From positions 1 through 46,955 of the IMG/VR virus record IMGVR_UViG_3300005593_000004: a stretch of DNA of 46,955 bases; one strand, 5' to 3'. Source of the DNA: a virus. This document shows positions 39,431 through 46,955 of this stretch, piece by piece. The notes beneath the pieces were generated by a model. That model saw only the letters and a list, made by a program, of their open reading frames with translations. It had not been told where the DNA came from and did not search any database. The translations under genes and the position numbers were made by a program. Each line of letters opens with the position of its first letter. Within the stretch, counting starts at the first letter, position 1.

Positions 39431-41460
39431 TGGCTGTTACGCCTGACGGCAGGATTTTCGCCCCGATCTTCGTAGGGCAGACAACTGACGACCCGGCGAC
39501 TGTGGCGGCTATGGCCGCTGATCCGAACACCAAGTTTCACCCTGAATACATCATGTCTCATGGTGGTGGGTGGAGGGATCCGTTCACTGATGAGCGGATC
39601 GGCGGGGTGCAGGACAGGTTTGGGGTTACGTCCAACTGGTCAGCCGATCCGGCTCACCAGTTTGAGGGGTTCAACGAGGCGGGTGAGCCGGTCAACCCGG
39701 ACGGTTCCCCCCGGAACCCGATGGTGGTGAATCAGAACATCACCCGGACTATCGGGGATACTTCTGGTTTCCTGGATGAGGCCACCAGGATTCAACAGGC
39801 GAACATAGCCAGCCACCGTGCGAGGACTCCCCTGTTGGGGCTGGAGGACATGGGGATAGACACATCTGGCTTCACCGCCCAGGAGCAACTTGCTTGGACG
39901 AATCTATACAACCAGGGTAACGAGAATCTAGTCACCACCAGTTCGACGTTAGGGGACAGGGCCCGTGGTGGCCGTCTGGGCATGAACCCGTGGGAGGTCC
40001 TGGCCCAGGTCATTGAGATAGCACTTGAGGATTTCGGTCAGAGTGCCTTGACCGCCCCGATCACTGAGGCGGATGTGGACGGGTGGTCTGAGCGTATCGC
40101 TGCCAAAGGGACCGAATATCTACAGTTCAAGGAGGCCCGAAGCATCCGATCCGACATCCTGGAATGGCGGGTCGGGGACGATGCGCTGATGACTAAATAC
40201 GGGGTGACCGAAGAACAGGTCGGTGCCCTGATGGGCCCCACCGGGGACATCAAACATTTCAAGAACACCGGGGATGTCATCACCTACGACGCTGCGGACG
40301 TAACCCAGGTGTCGACGGTTCTCCCAACCGGGGAGGTAATCCAACCCCCCGAAGATGTCGCCTACGACGAGGCCATGGGGTTCATCCTGGAGCATTACCC
40401 GTGGGCTGAAGGCCTGGGGTTGATCGACATGATCGTGGAGGCCGTGGAAGCGGGCACTGACGCCAACGTCTTGTTGGCGAAGATCCGCAACACCCCGCAG
40501 TGGAAGGCCACCTTCCCGGCGATCAAAGACGACCAGGGCCGGATGAGGTTCAAGAACGAGAACGATTACATCACCCGTGTCCGGGATTATCAGGAGGTTT
40601 TGCGGGACGCCGGGATGTTGAACGAAGCCACGGAGAACCCGTTGGACTATGCGGCTCTCATCGAACGAGGCATAGACCACACCGAACTGGCTTCACGAAT
40701 CAACGAGTACCAGACCCTTTCCGAACACAGCGTGGGGGTTCGTGCAGCGTTCCGGGTGTACGCCAACATGGACGTTTCCAACGACCAGTTGTACCAGGCG
40801 ATTATTGACCCGGAAGCGTCAGAAGCGTTGATAGAGGAATACAACCGGAACATCTTGTCGGCGGATTTCTCCTACGAAGACTTCGTGGCCCGGGCTACCG
40901 ACTTCTCCCTACAGGCCGCCTTGGAAACCATCTCCAAAATGGAAATAGATGGGACTGTTCCCACTGGGACAGTGGCCAGGATTCGTGGCTTGGATACCGA
41001 CCAGGCCCAGGCGCTGGTGGAGGCCCTGTATTTGGGGGACTCAGCCGACGGTGAGGCGTTCCTGGACTTGGACGAGATAGTCCAGTCTGTCCAGTACGCC
41101 CTCATTGGCGGTGCCGCTGAGGAGCAGGGTTTGGTGGCACCTTCGTTGGAGCGTGTCAAGGAGATAAGAAGCGCCGGGATAACGAGAGCGAAGGCTTTGA
41201 CAGCCTACGGTCAATACGCCAACCAGGGTGACCTGATGAACTCCATGATCTCCAGGACGAACATGACTTCTGACAGGTTCACTCAACAGGACTTTGAGGA
41301 AGCACAGTTCCTGGCCAGGCCAGAGGAAACCGACCTGCTAGTGAGAGGCGTCCAGGCCGAACAGTCCTTGGCGGCTCCTTCTGGCCAGTTCAGTGTGGCC
41401 GGTGGCCGGGGTGGACGGCTGGTGCAGCCTGGTCGAAAGGGGCCCGGCGTCCGCTATTGA
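39430..41460 (+). CDS. Large virion-region protein, 676 aa
   Basis: It starts MAVTPDGRIFAPIFVGQTTDD, with TAATG overlap of the preceding gene. A mixed alpha/beta N-terminal region contains WRDPFTDERIGGVQ. Long helical parts follow (ARGGRLGMNPWEVLAQVIEI, then VEAGTDANVLLAKI). It is the last gene of the first late operon part; a promoter and operator follow before the scaffold. Structural role likely, family unknown. Confidence 0.5.
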   Translation: MAVTPDGRIFAPIFVGQTTDDPATVAAMAADPNTKFHPEYIMSHGGGWRDPFTDERIGGVQDRFGVTSNWSADPAHQFEGFNEAGEPVNPDGSPRNPMVVNQNITRTIGDTSGFLDEATRIQQANIASHRARTPLLGLEDMGIDTSGFTAQEQLAWTNLYNQGNENLVTTSSTLGDRARGGRLGMNPWEVLAQVIEIALEDFGQSALTAPITEADVDGWSERIAAKGTEYLQFKEARSIRSDILEWRVGDDALMTKYGVTEEQVGALMGPTGDIKHFKNTGDVITYDAADVTQVSTVLPTGEVIQPPEDVAYDEAMGFILEHYPWAEGLGLIDMIVEAVEAGTDANVLLAKIRNTPQWKATFPAIKDDQGRMRFKNENDYITRVRDYQEVLRDAGMLNEATENPLDYAALIERGIDHTELASRINEYQTLSEHSVGVRAAFRVYANMDVSNDQLYQAIIDPEASEALIEEYNRNILSADFSYEDFVARATDFSLQAALETISKMEIDGTVPTGTVARIRGLDTDQAQALVEALYLGDSADGEAFLDLDEIVQSVQYALIGGAAEEQGLVAPSLERVKEIRSAGITRAKALTAYGQYANQGDLMNSMISRTNMTSDRFTQQDFEEAQFLARPEETDLLVRGVQAEQSLAAPSGQFSVAGGRGGRLVQPGRKGPGVRY

Positions 41461-41487
41461 CAGCACCGTGTCAGTTATACTTAGATA
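41457..41487 (+). promoter_or_regulatory. Promoter-operator before the scaffold/capsid genes
   Basis: TTGACA-GCACCG-TGTCAG (41457-41474) is one of the dispersed palindromes, here in the only gap of the late region before capsid genes. Its first half equals a -35 box. TATACT lies 13 bp after TTGACA, closer than usual; a second AT-rich stretch (TAGATAAT) follows. The palindrome would block a promoter here if occupied. Confidence 0.55.
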
Positions 41488-41545
41488 ATACCAATCCTTC
41501 TGGGTACCCCTGGGGTCCAGAAGCGTACGAGACCAGGAGTGACAT

Positions 41546-42037
41546 ATGCCATACGACACTGATGAAGATATTTCTGAGATGTCGGGAGGCACCCTCCGAC
41601 AGAAGTTGGAGGAAACGCTAGAACAGAACAAATCGCTTAGAGGCGAACTTACCGGCCTGAAAGCCCAAGAGGTTATTCAGCAGCACGGTTTGTCGCTTGT
41701 GAAGCCCACGGATCTGGATGGCGTCGACATAGGCCAACTTGAGGAGCGGGCCAGGGAGATCCATGAGGATCGTCGTGGCCAGCAAGAGGAGTTGGCCAGG
41801 GACCTGCTAACAAGGCGGGGTTTTGAGGGCGATGAGTTGGATCGCCAGGTTGAGGATTTCCTTAGCCCGGCGGCACCTGCTTCTGGTTCTCATACCGACG
41901 CTGAGGCATTTGACAGGGCTCGCCAGGTGGGCGCAATGTCCGGCCAGCCAACTCCGGCTATCAACCCGGAGAAACTGACCGGGGTGCAGGCCATTGAGTG
42001 GGCGCTGGAGAATAAGCCCAGCAAGCGCCGTCGTTAG
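41546..42037 (+). CDS. Scaffolding protein (probable)
   Basis: A 163-aa, charged, largely helical protein immediately before the capsid gene. Coiled-coil-like segments are RQKLEETLEQNKSLRGELTG and LEERAREIHEDRRGQQEELA. The C-terminus is basic (KPSKRRR), a common capsid-binding feature of scaffolds. Position, charge and length fit a scaffold; no protease domain is seen. AGGAGTGACAT precedes the ATG. Confidence 0.7.
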   Translation: MPYDTDEDISEMSGGTLRQKLEETLEQNKSLRGELTGLKAQEVIQQHGLSLVKPTDLDGVDIGQLEERAREIHEDRRGQQEELARDLLTRRGFEGDELDRQVEDFLSPAAPASGSHTDAEAFDRARQVGAMSGQPTPAINPEKLTGVQAIEWALENKPSKRRR

Positions 42038-42081
42038 AGGGTCCCATCTAATCACCCACTAACCACAGGAAGGCCAGCGAT

Positions 42082-43020
42082 ATGCCAAGTGGCAGCGTGA
42101 CCCTCCTTGAGGCGGCCAAGTACGGTGACGATCAGTTGAAGCGTGGGGTCGTTGAGACCCTGATCCAGGAATCTCCGATTCTTGAGATGCTTCCGCAGAC
42201 CGCCATCTCTGGGAATGCTCTCAAGGTGCAGGTCGAAAACAGTCTGCCAACGCCCGCTTTCCGTGATGTGAACGAGACCTACACCAGGTCATTCGGCACA
42301 GACACGGAGCGGTACTTTGGTACGGCTATCCTTGGTGGCGAGGTATTTGTCGATAACTACCTTGTCAGGGTCCGTGGGAACGTAGTCTCTGCGAAAGCCA
42401 GGCAGTACGCCAAGTTCGCAAAGGCCATGTCCAGGACTTACGACAAGTATTTCTTCGACGGTACTGGTACCGCCAAGGATTTCAAGGGAGTCAACTCCCT
42501 TATCACTGAGGGTTTGGGCCAGACGGTTGCTGAGGCAACGAATGGCGGACCCCTCACATTGGCGAAGATGGACGAGGCGCACGATCTTTTGCGTAGCCAG
42601 TCCAGTGCTGATGTCATCCTGATGAACCGCTTTATCCGGCGCAAGTTGACGACCCTTGGTCGCAACACATCTGGTTACTTCTCCCTGCTTGATGTAGGGG
42701 ATGACCGGTTTGGCCGCCAGATTCTGCAATGGAACGGGATTCCCGTTCGGATCATCGGAGATGATGCAACAGGTTCTGCAATCCTTGCGTTCAATGAGAC
42801 ACAGGGATCAAGCAGCGTCACTTCAAGCATTTACTACATCGCCTTTGGCGAGGACGAGAACGTGACAGGCCTGTTGGGCCTGGGCGGGTCGTTCGACGTA
42901 AATGACTTTGGTGAGACTGAGGCAGCGCCTGGGCACTTGGGTCGGGTTGAGGTTTACCCCGGCCTGGCCATTTACAACCCTCTATCCATTGTGAGGCATA
43001 CCGGCCTCACGGAAGCATAG
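42082..43020 (+). CDS. Major capsid protein (probable HK97 fold)
   Basis: A 312-aa protein. The N-terminal arm SVTLLEAAKYGDDQLKRGVVETLIQESPIL is followed by the core (FGTDTERYFGTAILGGEVFVDNYL, then KARQYAKFAKAMSRTYDKYFFDG). The mid region VILMNRFIRRKLTTLGR and the later NGIPVRIIGDDATGSA look like the A-domain parts of small HK97-fold capsid proteins. It follows the scaffold and ends GLTEA. Ribosome-binding site AGGAAGG is upstream. The fold assignment is from sequence style and gene order. Confidence 0.75.
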   Translation: MPSGSVTLLEAAKYGDDQLKRGVVETLIQESPILEMLPQTAISGNALKVQVENSLPTPAFRDVNETYTRSFGTDTERYFGTAILGGEVFVDNYLVRVRGNVVSAKARQYAKFAKAMSRTYDKYFFDGTGTAKDFKGVNSLITEGLGQTVAEATNGGPLTLAKMDEAHDLLRSQSSADVILMNRFIRRKLTTLGRNTSGYFSLLDVGDDRFGRQILQWNGIPVRIIGDDATGSAILAFNETQGSSSVTSSIYYIAFGEDENVTGLLGLGGSFDVNDFGETEAAPGHLGRVEVYPGLAIYNPLSIVRHTGLTEA

Positions 43021-43031
43021 GAGGCTGAAAC

Positions 43032-43475
43032 ATGGCACAGTCAACTACCACAGTCGGTCCAGGCACACTTGTCCGGGACGCAACCGGAGGCGTACTTCTC
43101 GCAGATACTGCTATCAGCGCAGATGGCGACACCGGTTGGGTTCAGGTCGACAAGCCAGGGCCCGTCGTCATGGAGATCAAACTGGGCGCTATTGGTGCGA
43201 ACGCTTCGTTCGTTGCTGGTGGAATCCGATTTGAGGGTGCGGATACCGCAGCGGGTGCAAACACCGTTGAGTACGGTTCTGCCCCTGCAATCGGCCCAGG
43301 TGACGACAACAAGAGCATGTATATCCGAATGGATGTCTACAAGCAGTTCATGAAGGCGACGTATGACATCACCACTTCGGGTTCACCGCTCCATTCGGCA
43401 AACGTGAAACTCACCCTACATGAGCCTCACAACCGCCAGACCAACGTCAGCACCGCTGCGCCGTTCGCTGAGTAA
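43032..43475 (+). CDS. Capsid-associated decoration or minor protein
   Basis: A 147-aa beta-rich protein starting 11 nt after the capsid stop, with AGGAGGCTGAAAC upstream. It contains VRDATGGVLLADTAISADGDTG and ATYDITTSGSPLHSANVKLTL. The small, soluble beta sandwich, straight after the capsid gene, fits a decoration protein. Function inferred from place only. Confidence 0.6.
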   Translation: MAQSTTTVGPGTLVRDATGGVLLADTAISADGDTGWVQVDKPGPVVMEIKLGAIGANASFVAGGIRFEGADTAAGANTVEYGSAPAIGPGDDNKSMYIRMDVYKQFMKATYDITTSGSPLHSANVKLTLHEPHNRQTNVSTAAPFAE

Positions 43476-43500
43476 CGGGCGTAGCCAATAACCCGTTTGC

Positions 43501-43529
43501 GGGGCGGTCACCTGTCTGGTGGCCGTCCC
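43501..43529 (+). terminator. Strong hairpin after the capsid gene pair
   Basis: GGGGCGGTCACC-TGTCT-GGTGGCCGTCCC pairs over 12 bp with two G-U pairs. A smaller AACGGG/CCCGTT stem lies at 43474-43497. No U-tract follows. It probably lowers transcription into the fibre genes, or protects the capsid message end. TATAGT at 43539 may restart transcription. Confidence 0.5.
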
Positions 43530-43554
43530 GTGACCGGTGTATAGTGAGGACACT

Positions 43555-44076
43555 ATGAGCGCACCTGATGTCATCGACTCCAAAGAATGGGGTGTTGTAG
43601 CCACCGTTGAGAAGTGGAATGTTGCTTCTGACCGGGCTAAAGGGCTCCCCCCGAACGACACGGTTTCTGTTGAGGACAATCTTCTCCTGAATGGGGGGAT
43701 TGCGGACCTTCTGAACAGCCTCTGCGGCCTGGCTTCTCCGGCTGTTTACGGCACGGCTAGTTATATCGGGGTGGGTACCAGCACTACGTCTGCCCTTGCA
43801 ACCCATACGGGGCTCCAGGCGGGTACCAGTGAACGGTCTTACAAGGCGATGGAGTCGGCCTCGTTCCCATCCCTGGCGGGTCAGACGATGACCTGGAAGT
43901 CTGTGTGGGGTTCTGCTGACGGCAACTTTGCCTGGGAGGAGTGGAGCATCCGCAGTGCCACCAGTGGCGTTGGTGGGGAAGATACCGGTACGGCCCTGAA
44001 CCGTAAGGTGGCCTCTCTGGGCACGAAGGCTTCGGGCTCAGAATGGACTCTGACGGTAACGATCACGGTTTCATAG
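43555..44076 (+). CDS. Virion structural protein, 173 aa
   Basis: I start it at ATG 43555 with GAGGACACT upstream; an earlier ATG adds six residues through the promoter-like sequence. It contains EWGVVATVEKWNVASD, LLLNGGIADLLNSL and YIGVGTSTTSALATHTGLQAG. This last motif is typical of phage proteins around tail fibres (GxGTxxxAxxxxxTxLxAG). Likely a fibre or tail component. Confidence 0.6.
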   Translation: MSAPDVIDSKEWGVVATVEKWNVASDRAKGLPPNDTVSVEDNLLLNGGIADLLNSLCGLASPAVYGTASYIGVGTSTTSALATHTGLQAGTSERSYKAMESASFPSLAGQTMTWKSVWGSADGNFAWEEWSIRSATSGVGGEDTGTALNRKVASLGTKASGSEWTLTVTITVS

Positions 44077-44077
44077 C

Positions 44078-44650
44078 GTGGCTACCCAGTATCCGACGAC
44101 GCTGGACACATCAGTCCAACAGCCGTCGCCTTTGGCGACTACTGAAATGGATGATGCTGGCTTTCTTCACGACGAGGTTCATACGAATGCCTCCGGTGCG
44201 ATTATTGCGCTGGAAACGAAACTGGGTGTCGGCGCTACGACGGCTGCTACCGCTTCAACGAACGATGTTCTCGTAAAGCAGGCCGACGGCGACACTGAGT
44301 GGGCGACTGCGGCTACGCCTACGACTATCACGGTTGCTGACACGACGGATACGACCTGTTCGGTTGCTCTGTTTGAGTCGGCGACTGGTGACCTGGCTCC
44401 GAAGACTGACGGCGGGGCTACCTACAATGCCGGGACAGGGGTCCTAACGGCTACTGGGTTTGCTGGTCCTCTGACTGGCAACGTGACTGGTGACGCTTCA
44501 GGTAGTTCGGGCAGCACCACAGGCAATGCCGCTACGGCTACTGCTCTGGAAACAGCCCGTACTATCGGAGGGGTATCCTTTGATGGGACTGCAAATATCG
44601 ACTTAGGCACAGACGCTAATATGATATTGGCGTCACAATCGTTTGGTTAG
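44078..44650 (+). CDS. Tail fibre-like protein
   Basis: A 190-aa protein starting at GTG 44078. The N-terminal helical part (QQPSPLATTEMDDAGFLHDE) is followed by repeats, and the C-terminus has GFAGPLTGNVTGDASGSSG and ATALETARTIGGVSFDGTANIDL. The last motif is a common trimeric tail-fibre ending. It has a low-complexity Thr/Ala region. It probably takes part in host attachment. Confidence 0.7.
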   Translation: MATQYPTTLDTSVQQPSPLATTEMDDAGFLHDEVHTNASGAIIALETKLGVGATTAATASTNDVLVKQADGDTEWATAATPTTITVADTTDTTCSVALFESATGDLAPKTDGGATYNAGTGVLTATGFAGPLTGNVTGDASGSSGSTTGNAATATALETARTIGGVSFDGTANIDLGTDANMILASQSFG

Positions 44651-44659
44651 GGGTTAGTA

Positions 44660-45022
44660 ATGGCGACATTCACAAAAACGAAACTGTCGGCGTCTACCGA
44701 CGGGCGGGCAATCAAGGTCGCTGCAACGGCCACGGCGGGCGACACGATCCACACCGGGTCGGGTACTGCTACGACGTATGACGAGGTGTGGATCTACGCC
44801 CAGAACACCTCCGCTTCCGATGTCAAGTTGACGTTGGAGTGGGGCGGCACCACGGCCCCTGACGACCTGATCGAACTCACGATCACGGCCGAGGCCGGGT
44901 TGACGCTTGTCGCTCCCGGTCTGCTCATCAAGGGCAACGCCTCGCCTCTCATCGTCAAAGCCTTTGCGGCGACGACGAACGTCATCACTCTTCACGGGTA
45001 CGTCAACCAGATTGCCGCTTAG
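44660..45022 (+). CDS. Small beta-rich virion protein
   Basis: A 120-aa protein with a beta-sandwich style sequence: TKLSASTDGRAIKVAATATA, then EVWIYAQNTSASDVKLTLEWGG, then AAPGLLIKGN-like loops near the end. It sits between two fibre-type genes. Such small proteins occur as fibre or tail accessory subunits. Function unknown. Confidence 0.55.
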   Translation: MATFTKTKLSASTDGRAIKVAATATAGDTIHTGSGTATTYDEVWIYAQNTSASDVKLTLEWGGTTAPDDLIELTITAEAGLTLVAPGLLIKGNASPLIVKAFAATTNVITLHGYVNQIAA

Positions 45023-45024
45023 TC

Positions 45025-45987
45025 ATGCCAAGGATCGGTCGGTACTTCCCCAACTCCAAGGTGTCTGACTGGAACTCTGGTGCCTTCGGTGGTGGTGCGG
45101 CTGAGGCCGGGCTGATCACAGCCACGGGCGGCGACTTCGACGGCACCTACGGCGCTTGGAAATGGCACAAGTTCCTCTCTTCGGCTGACTTCACGGTCAC
45201 TAGCGGCATCGGTGAACTTGAACTCTTCATGGTCGGTGGCGGCGGCGGTGGTGGGATGTATACCGGCGGTGGTGGCGGTGGCGGTGGGATCTTTGAAGTC
45301 AAGACCGTTGTCCACACGGCAGGTGGGAACGGATCAGGTGTCTATCCGATCACGATTGGTGGTGGCGGGTCCGGTGCCAGTTACTTCGGCGCTAGGGGTG
45401 GGTGGACTATTTGGGCCGACGGCACCGACGAGGAACAGTTCTGCTCTGGCGGGGGCAGCAGCGGCGGCTACCTGTGGAAGACCGGTGGCGTAGGGGGCGG
45501 TGGTGGTGGAGCGGCCATTGCCCAATACGACACCTACAACACCTATCAGGGCTTGGCCATCAGCATCGGCGGTAGCAGGGCGGGCCGTGGCGACAACGGA
45601 GGCAAATCCGCCGGGGGCGGCCCTTGGGGTGGTGCCGGTGGTGGTGGCGGTTCCGTTTACGGAAATGTCGGGGGTGGTGCCGGTGGAGACGGAGTGACTA
45701 CAGATGGCGGTGATGGAGGTCCGGGGTCAGCGTTCTCCTACGACAACATTTCCACCTACTACTCCGGCGGGGGTGGTGGCGGATCGTACAGTACCAACGT
45801 GGCGTCTGGTGGAGCCAACTCCGGTGCTGGTGATGGTGGAACCCACAGTGGAGGCATTCCGGGCACATCGGTTGGTGGCTCTTCGGCCTCAGCCAACAGT
45901 GGCGGTGGCGGTGGCGGGGGTGGTGGCGCTTCTGGTGGTGGCAATGGCGGCACCGGGATCGTGATCGTTCGCTATGCGACTTCTTAG
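45025..45987 (+). CDS. Glycine-rich tail fibre/adhesin protein
   Basis: A 320-aa protein. After an N-terminal anchor (RYFPNSKVSDWNSGAFGGG, then WKWHKFLSSADFTVTSG) it is dominated by poly-Gly and GGGGG repeats with Ser, Asn and Tyr (from about 72 to the end). This is the type of adhesin tip seen on some T4-like and actinophage fibres, where glycine-rich helices present variable loops. The end GTGIVIVRYATS is a conserved-looking closing strand. Confidence 0.65.
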   Translation: MPRIGRYFPNSKVSDWNSGAFGGGAAEAGLITATGGDFDGTYGAWKWHKFLSSADFTVTSGIGELELFMVGGGGGGGMYTGGGGGGGGIFEVKTVVHTAGGNGSGVYPITIGGGGSGASYFGARGGWTIWADGTDEEQFCSGGGSSGGYLWKTGGVGGGGGGAAIAQYDTYNTYQGLAISIGGSRAGRGDNGGKSAGGGPWGGAGGGGGSVYGNVGGGAGGDGVTTDGGDGGPGSAFSYDNISTYYSGGGGGGSYSTNVASGGANSGAGDGGTHSGGIPGTSVGGSSASANSGGGGGGGGGASGGGNGGTGIVIVRYATS

Positions 45988-45995
45988 GAGGACTT

Positions 45996-46376
45996 ATGGC
46001 TCACTTCGCTGAACTAGACGAGAACAACGTCGTCATACGGGTCGTGGCCGTATCCAACGATGTGACCACAATCGACGGTGTCGAAGTTGAACAACGAGGC
46101 ATCGACCACCTGGACGCCATGCTCCCCAACTCAGGGACATGGATTCAGACCTCGTACAACGGCAACATCCGAAGCCGGTATGCCGGTGAGGGGATGATCT
46201 ACCACCCCGCCCTTGATGCGTTCTCCCCGCCGCAGCCCTACCCGTCGTGGACGCTGAACGAGGAGACAATGTTGTGGGACCCACCGACCCCCGACCCGAC
46301 GTTCACGAACCCCGAAGAGGGCGTGTTCCACGACTGGGACGAGGACAATCAGGAGTGGCTCCGGCGTGAACTATGA
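45996..46376 (+). CDS. Tail-fibre-region protein, cyanophage-like conserved type
   Basis: A 126-aa protein. It starts MAHFAELDENNVVIRVVAVSND and contains GTWIQTSYNGNIRSRYAGEGM and PYPSWTLNEETMLWDPPTP. I recall this pattern as a conserved small structural protein in marine cyanophage fibre regions (from memory, not searched). It is probably a chaperone or tip of the fibre module. AGGAGG precedes the ATG. Confidence 0.6.
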   Translation: MAHFAELDENNVVIRVVAVSNDVTTIDGVEVEQRGIDHLDAMLPNSGTWIQTSYNGNIRSRYAGEGMIYHPALDAFSPPQPYPSWTLNEETMLWDPPTPDPTFTNPEEGVFHDWDEDNQEWLRREL

Positions 46377-46950
46377 CTGGATCGACCCTTTCATCTGCCA
46401 GTACCAGTTGGAGGACACAACGGCGTGTCGAAACACGCTGGAGAGTATTGAGCAGTCGTCACGGTGGTACCGGTCGGGCTTCACCGACGACCCTGAACCA
46501 GAAAGCCGAACGTCTGACCAGTTGAACTTCAGCGCCGACTGCCCACCGCCGGAGCAGGAACCGCTGTTGGACTTCGCCCAGGAGTGTCTTGACCACTATC
46601 AGGTAGAACGGCCATGTGCCGCCAACGGCGCACCGTTCAGCCTCGCCCCGGAGGGGTACTTCATCCTCCGATACAGGCCCGGTCAGGCGTACCACCATGT
46701 CCACGCTGACATGGGCTGGCCGGGAGCGGCCCACCGACATCTCACAATGTGTCTATACCTGAACACCGTTCCTGAGGGCGGGGAAACAGAGTTTGTTCAG
46801 CAGGGCATCAAGGTTTCCCCCGTTGAGGGCGCAGCGGTGATCTTCCCGGCAACGTGGACTCACTCGCACCGGTCGCTGGTCGCCACAACCGACCGGTATG
46901 TCTTCAACCTGTTCTGGGGGTTTGGCGGTCGATTGGAGGCCAACGAATGA
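46366..46950 (+). CDS. 2-oxoglutarate/Fe(II)-dependent oxygenase (prolyl-hydroxylase-like)
   Basis: A 194-aa protein. The iron site reads HVHADMGWPG (H113, D115) and WTHSHRSL (H166 or H168), with RY at 177 as 2-oxoglutarate-binding arginine. GGETEF and VEGAAVIFPATW lie between, as in P4H-type dioxygenases of phages. It may hydroxylate a virion or host protein. GTG 46366 is chosen for AGGAGTGG upstream and the 11-nt overlap with the previous gene; no ATG fits the frame. Confidence 0.75.
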   Translation: MNYDWIDPFICQYQLEDTTACRNTLESIEQSSRWYRSGFTDDPEPESRTSDQLNFSADCPPPEQEPLLDFAQECLDHYQVERPCAANGAPFSLAPEGYFILRYRPGQAYHHVHADMGWPGAAHRHLTMCLYLNTVPEGGETEFVQQGIKVSPVEGAAVIFPATWTHSHRSLVATTDRYVFNLFWGFGGRLEANE

Positions 46951-46955
46951 CCAGT
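46947..46955 (+). CDS. Start of an ORF cut by the right edge
   Basis: ATGACCAGT (MTS) overlaps the oxygenase TGA (ATGA). Only three codons are inside. On a circular map it continues into the first 24 bases of the window and ends after 10 codons. Confidence 0.3.

Noticed and set aside
45025-45987. Minus-strand Pro-rich frames opposite the glycine-rich fibre
   Set aside because: They are mirror images of the poly-glycine codons and lack starts with ribosome-binding sites.

Overview
The window looks like most or all of one tailed double-stranded DNA phage genome. It is GC-rich and densely coding, with ATGA, TAATG and TGATG start-stop overlaps throughout. A terminase, a portal, a scaffold, a probable HK97-type capsid protein, tail and fibre proteins, a holin and an endolysin are all recognisable. 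The r1t-like holin, the M15 peptidase plus peptidoglycan-binding endolysin, GTG and TTG starts, and several small proteins of a kind I associate with actinobacteriophages suggest an actinobacterial host; this is inference. No integrase, DNA polymerase or RNA polymerase is visible. I did not recognise a classical tape measure or tail tube, so a short-tailed virion is possible but unproven. An ORF is cut at each edge. If the molecule is circular, they join in frame into a 10-codon ORF.

Layout: (1) 1-5673, plus strand: a stand-alone class II ribonucleotide reductase C-terminal tail, a small membrane protein, five virion genes, the holin and a zinc-ribbon protein. A hairpin containing both stop codons separates this block from the convergent left arm. 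(2) 5678-11567, minus strand: the replication/recombination block. It encodes a three-HTH protein, a Cas4/RecB-like nuclease, a DnaB-type ATPase, a TOPRIM primase with a cysteine-free N-terminus, two adjacent PD-(D/E)XK proteins and small genes. (3) 11670-12425, minus strand: the endolysin. (4) 12656-18130, minus strand: an accessory array of small genes. (5) 18130-19181: a divergent noncoding region of about 1 kb. (6) 19182-46950, plus strand: terminase, portal, two giant virion genes (1909 and 2055 aa), virion peptidase, scaffold, capsid, fibres, and a 2OG-Fe(II) oxygenase at the end.

The unusual part is the accessory array and the RNA and DNA signals around it. Nine of its genes carry almost the same leader: a tRNA-like minihelix, then an 18-bp palindrome built on TTGAC-N8-GTCAA, then the fixed ribosome-binding sequence CGAGGAGGAA. 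The minihelix has an acceptor-like stem and a T-arm-like hairpin whose 7-nt loop keeps the tRNA C56, R57 and (mostly) A58 positions. Its stems covary between copies. The tenth gene (17879-18001) has instead a hammerhead-ribozyme-like fold whose stem III contains the same ribosome-binding site. At the other end of the array lies a 78-nt RNA with the signatures of the tRNA-like domain of tmRNA, including a G3:U70-type pair, but no tag-coding domain. The palindrome also occurs at seven other places, including the promoter region before the scaffold/capsid genes and inside the terminase and a giant virion gene. That pattern suggests a genome-wide operator for a phage DNA-binding protein. The RNA and operator interpretations rest on reading the sequence by eye and have not been computed.
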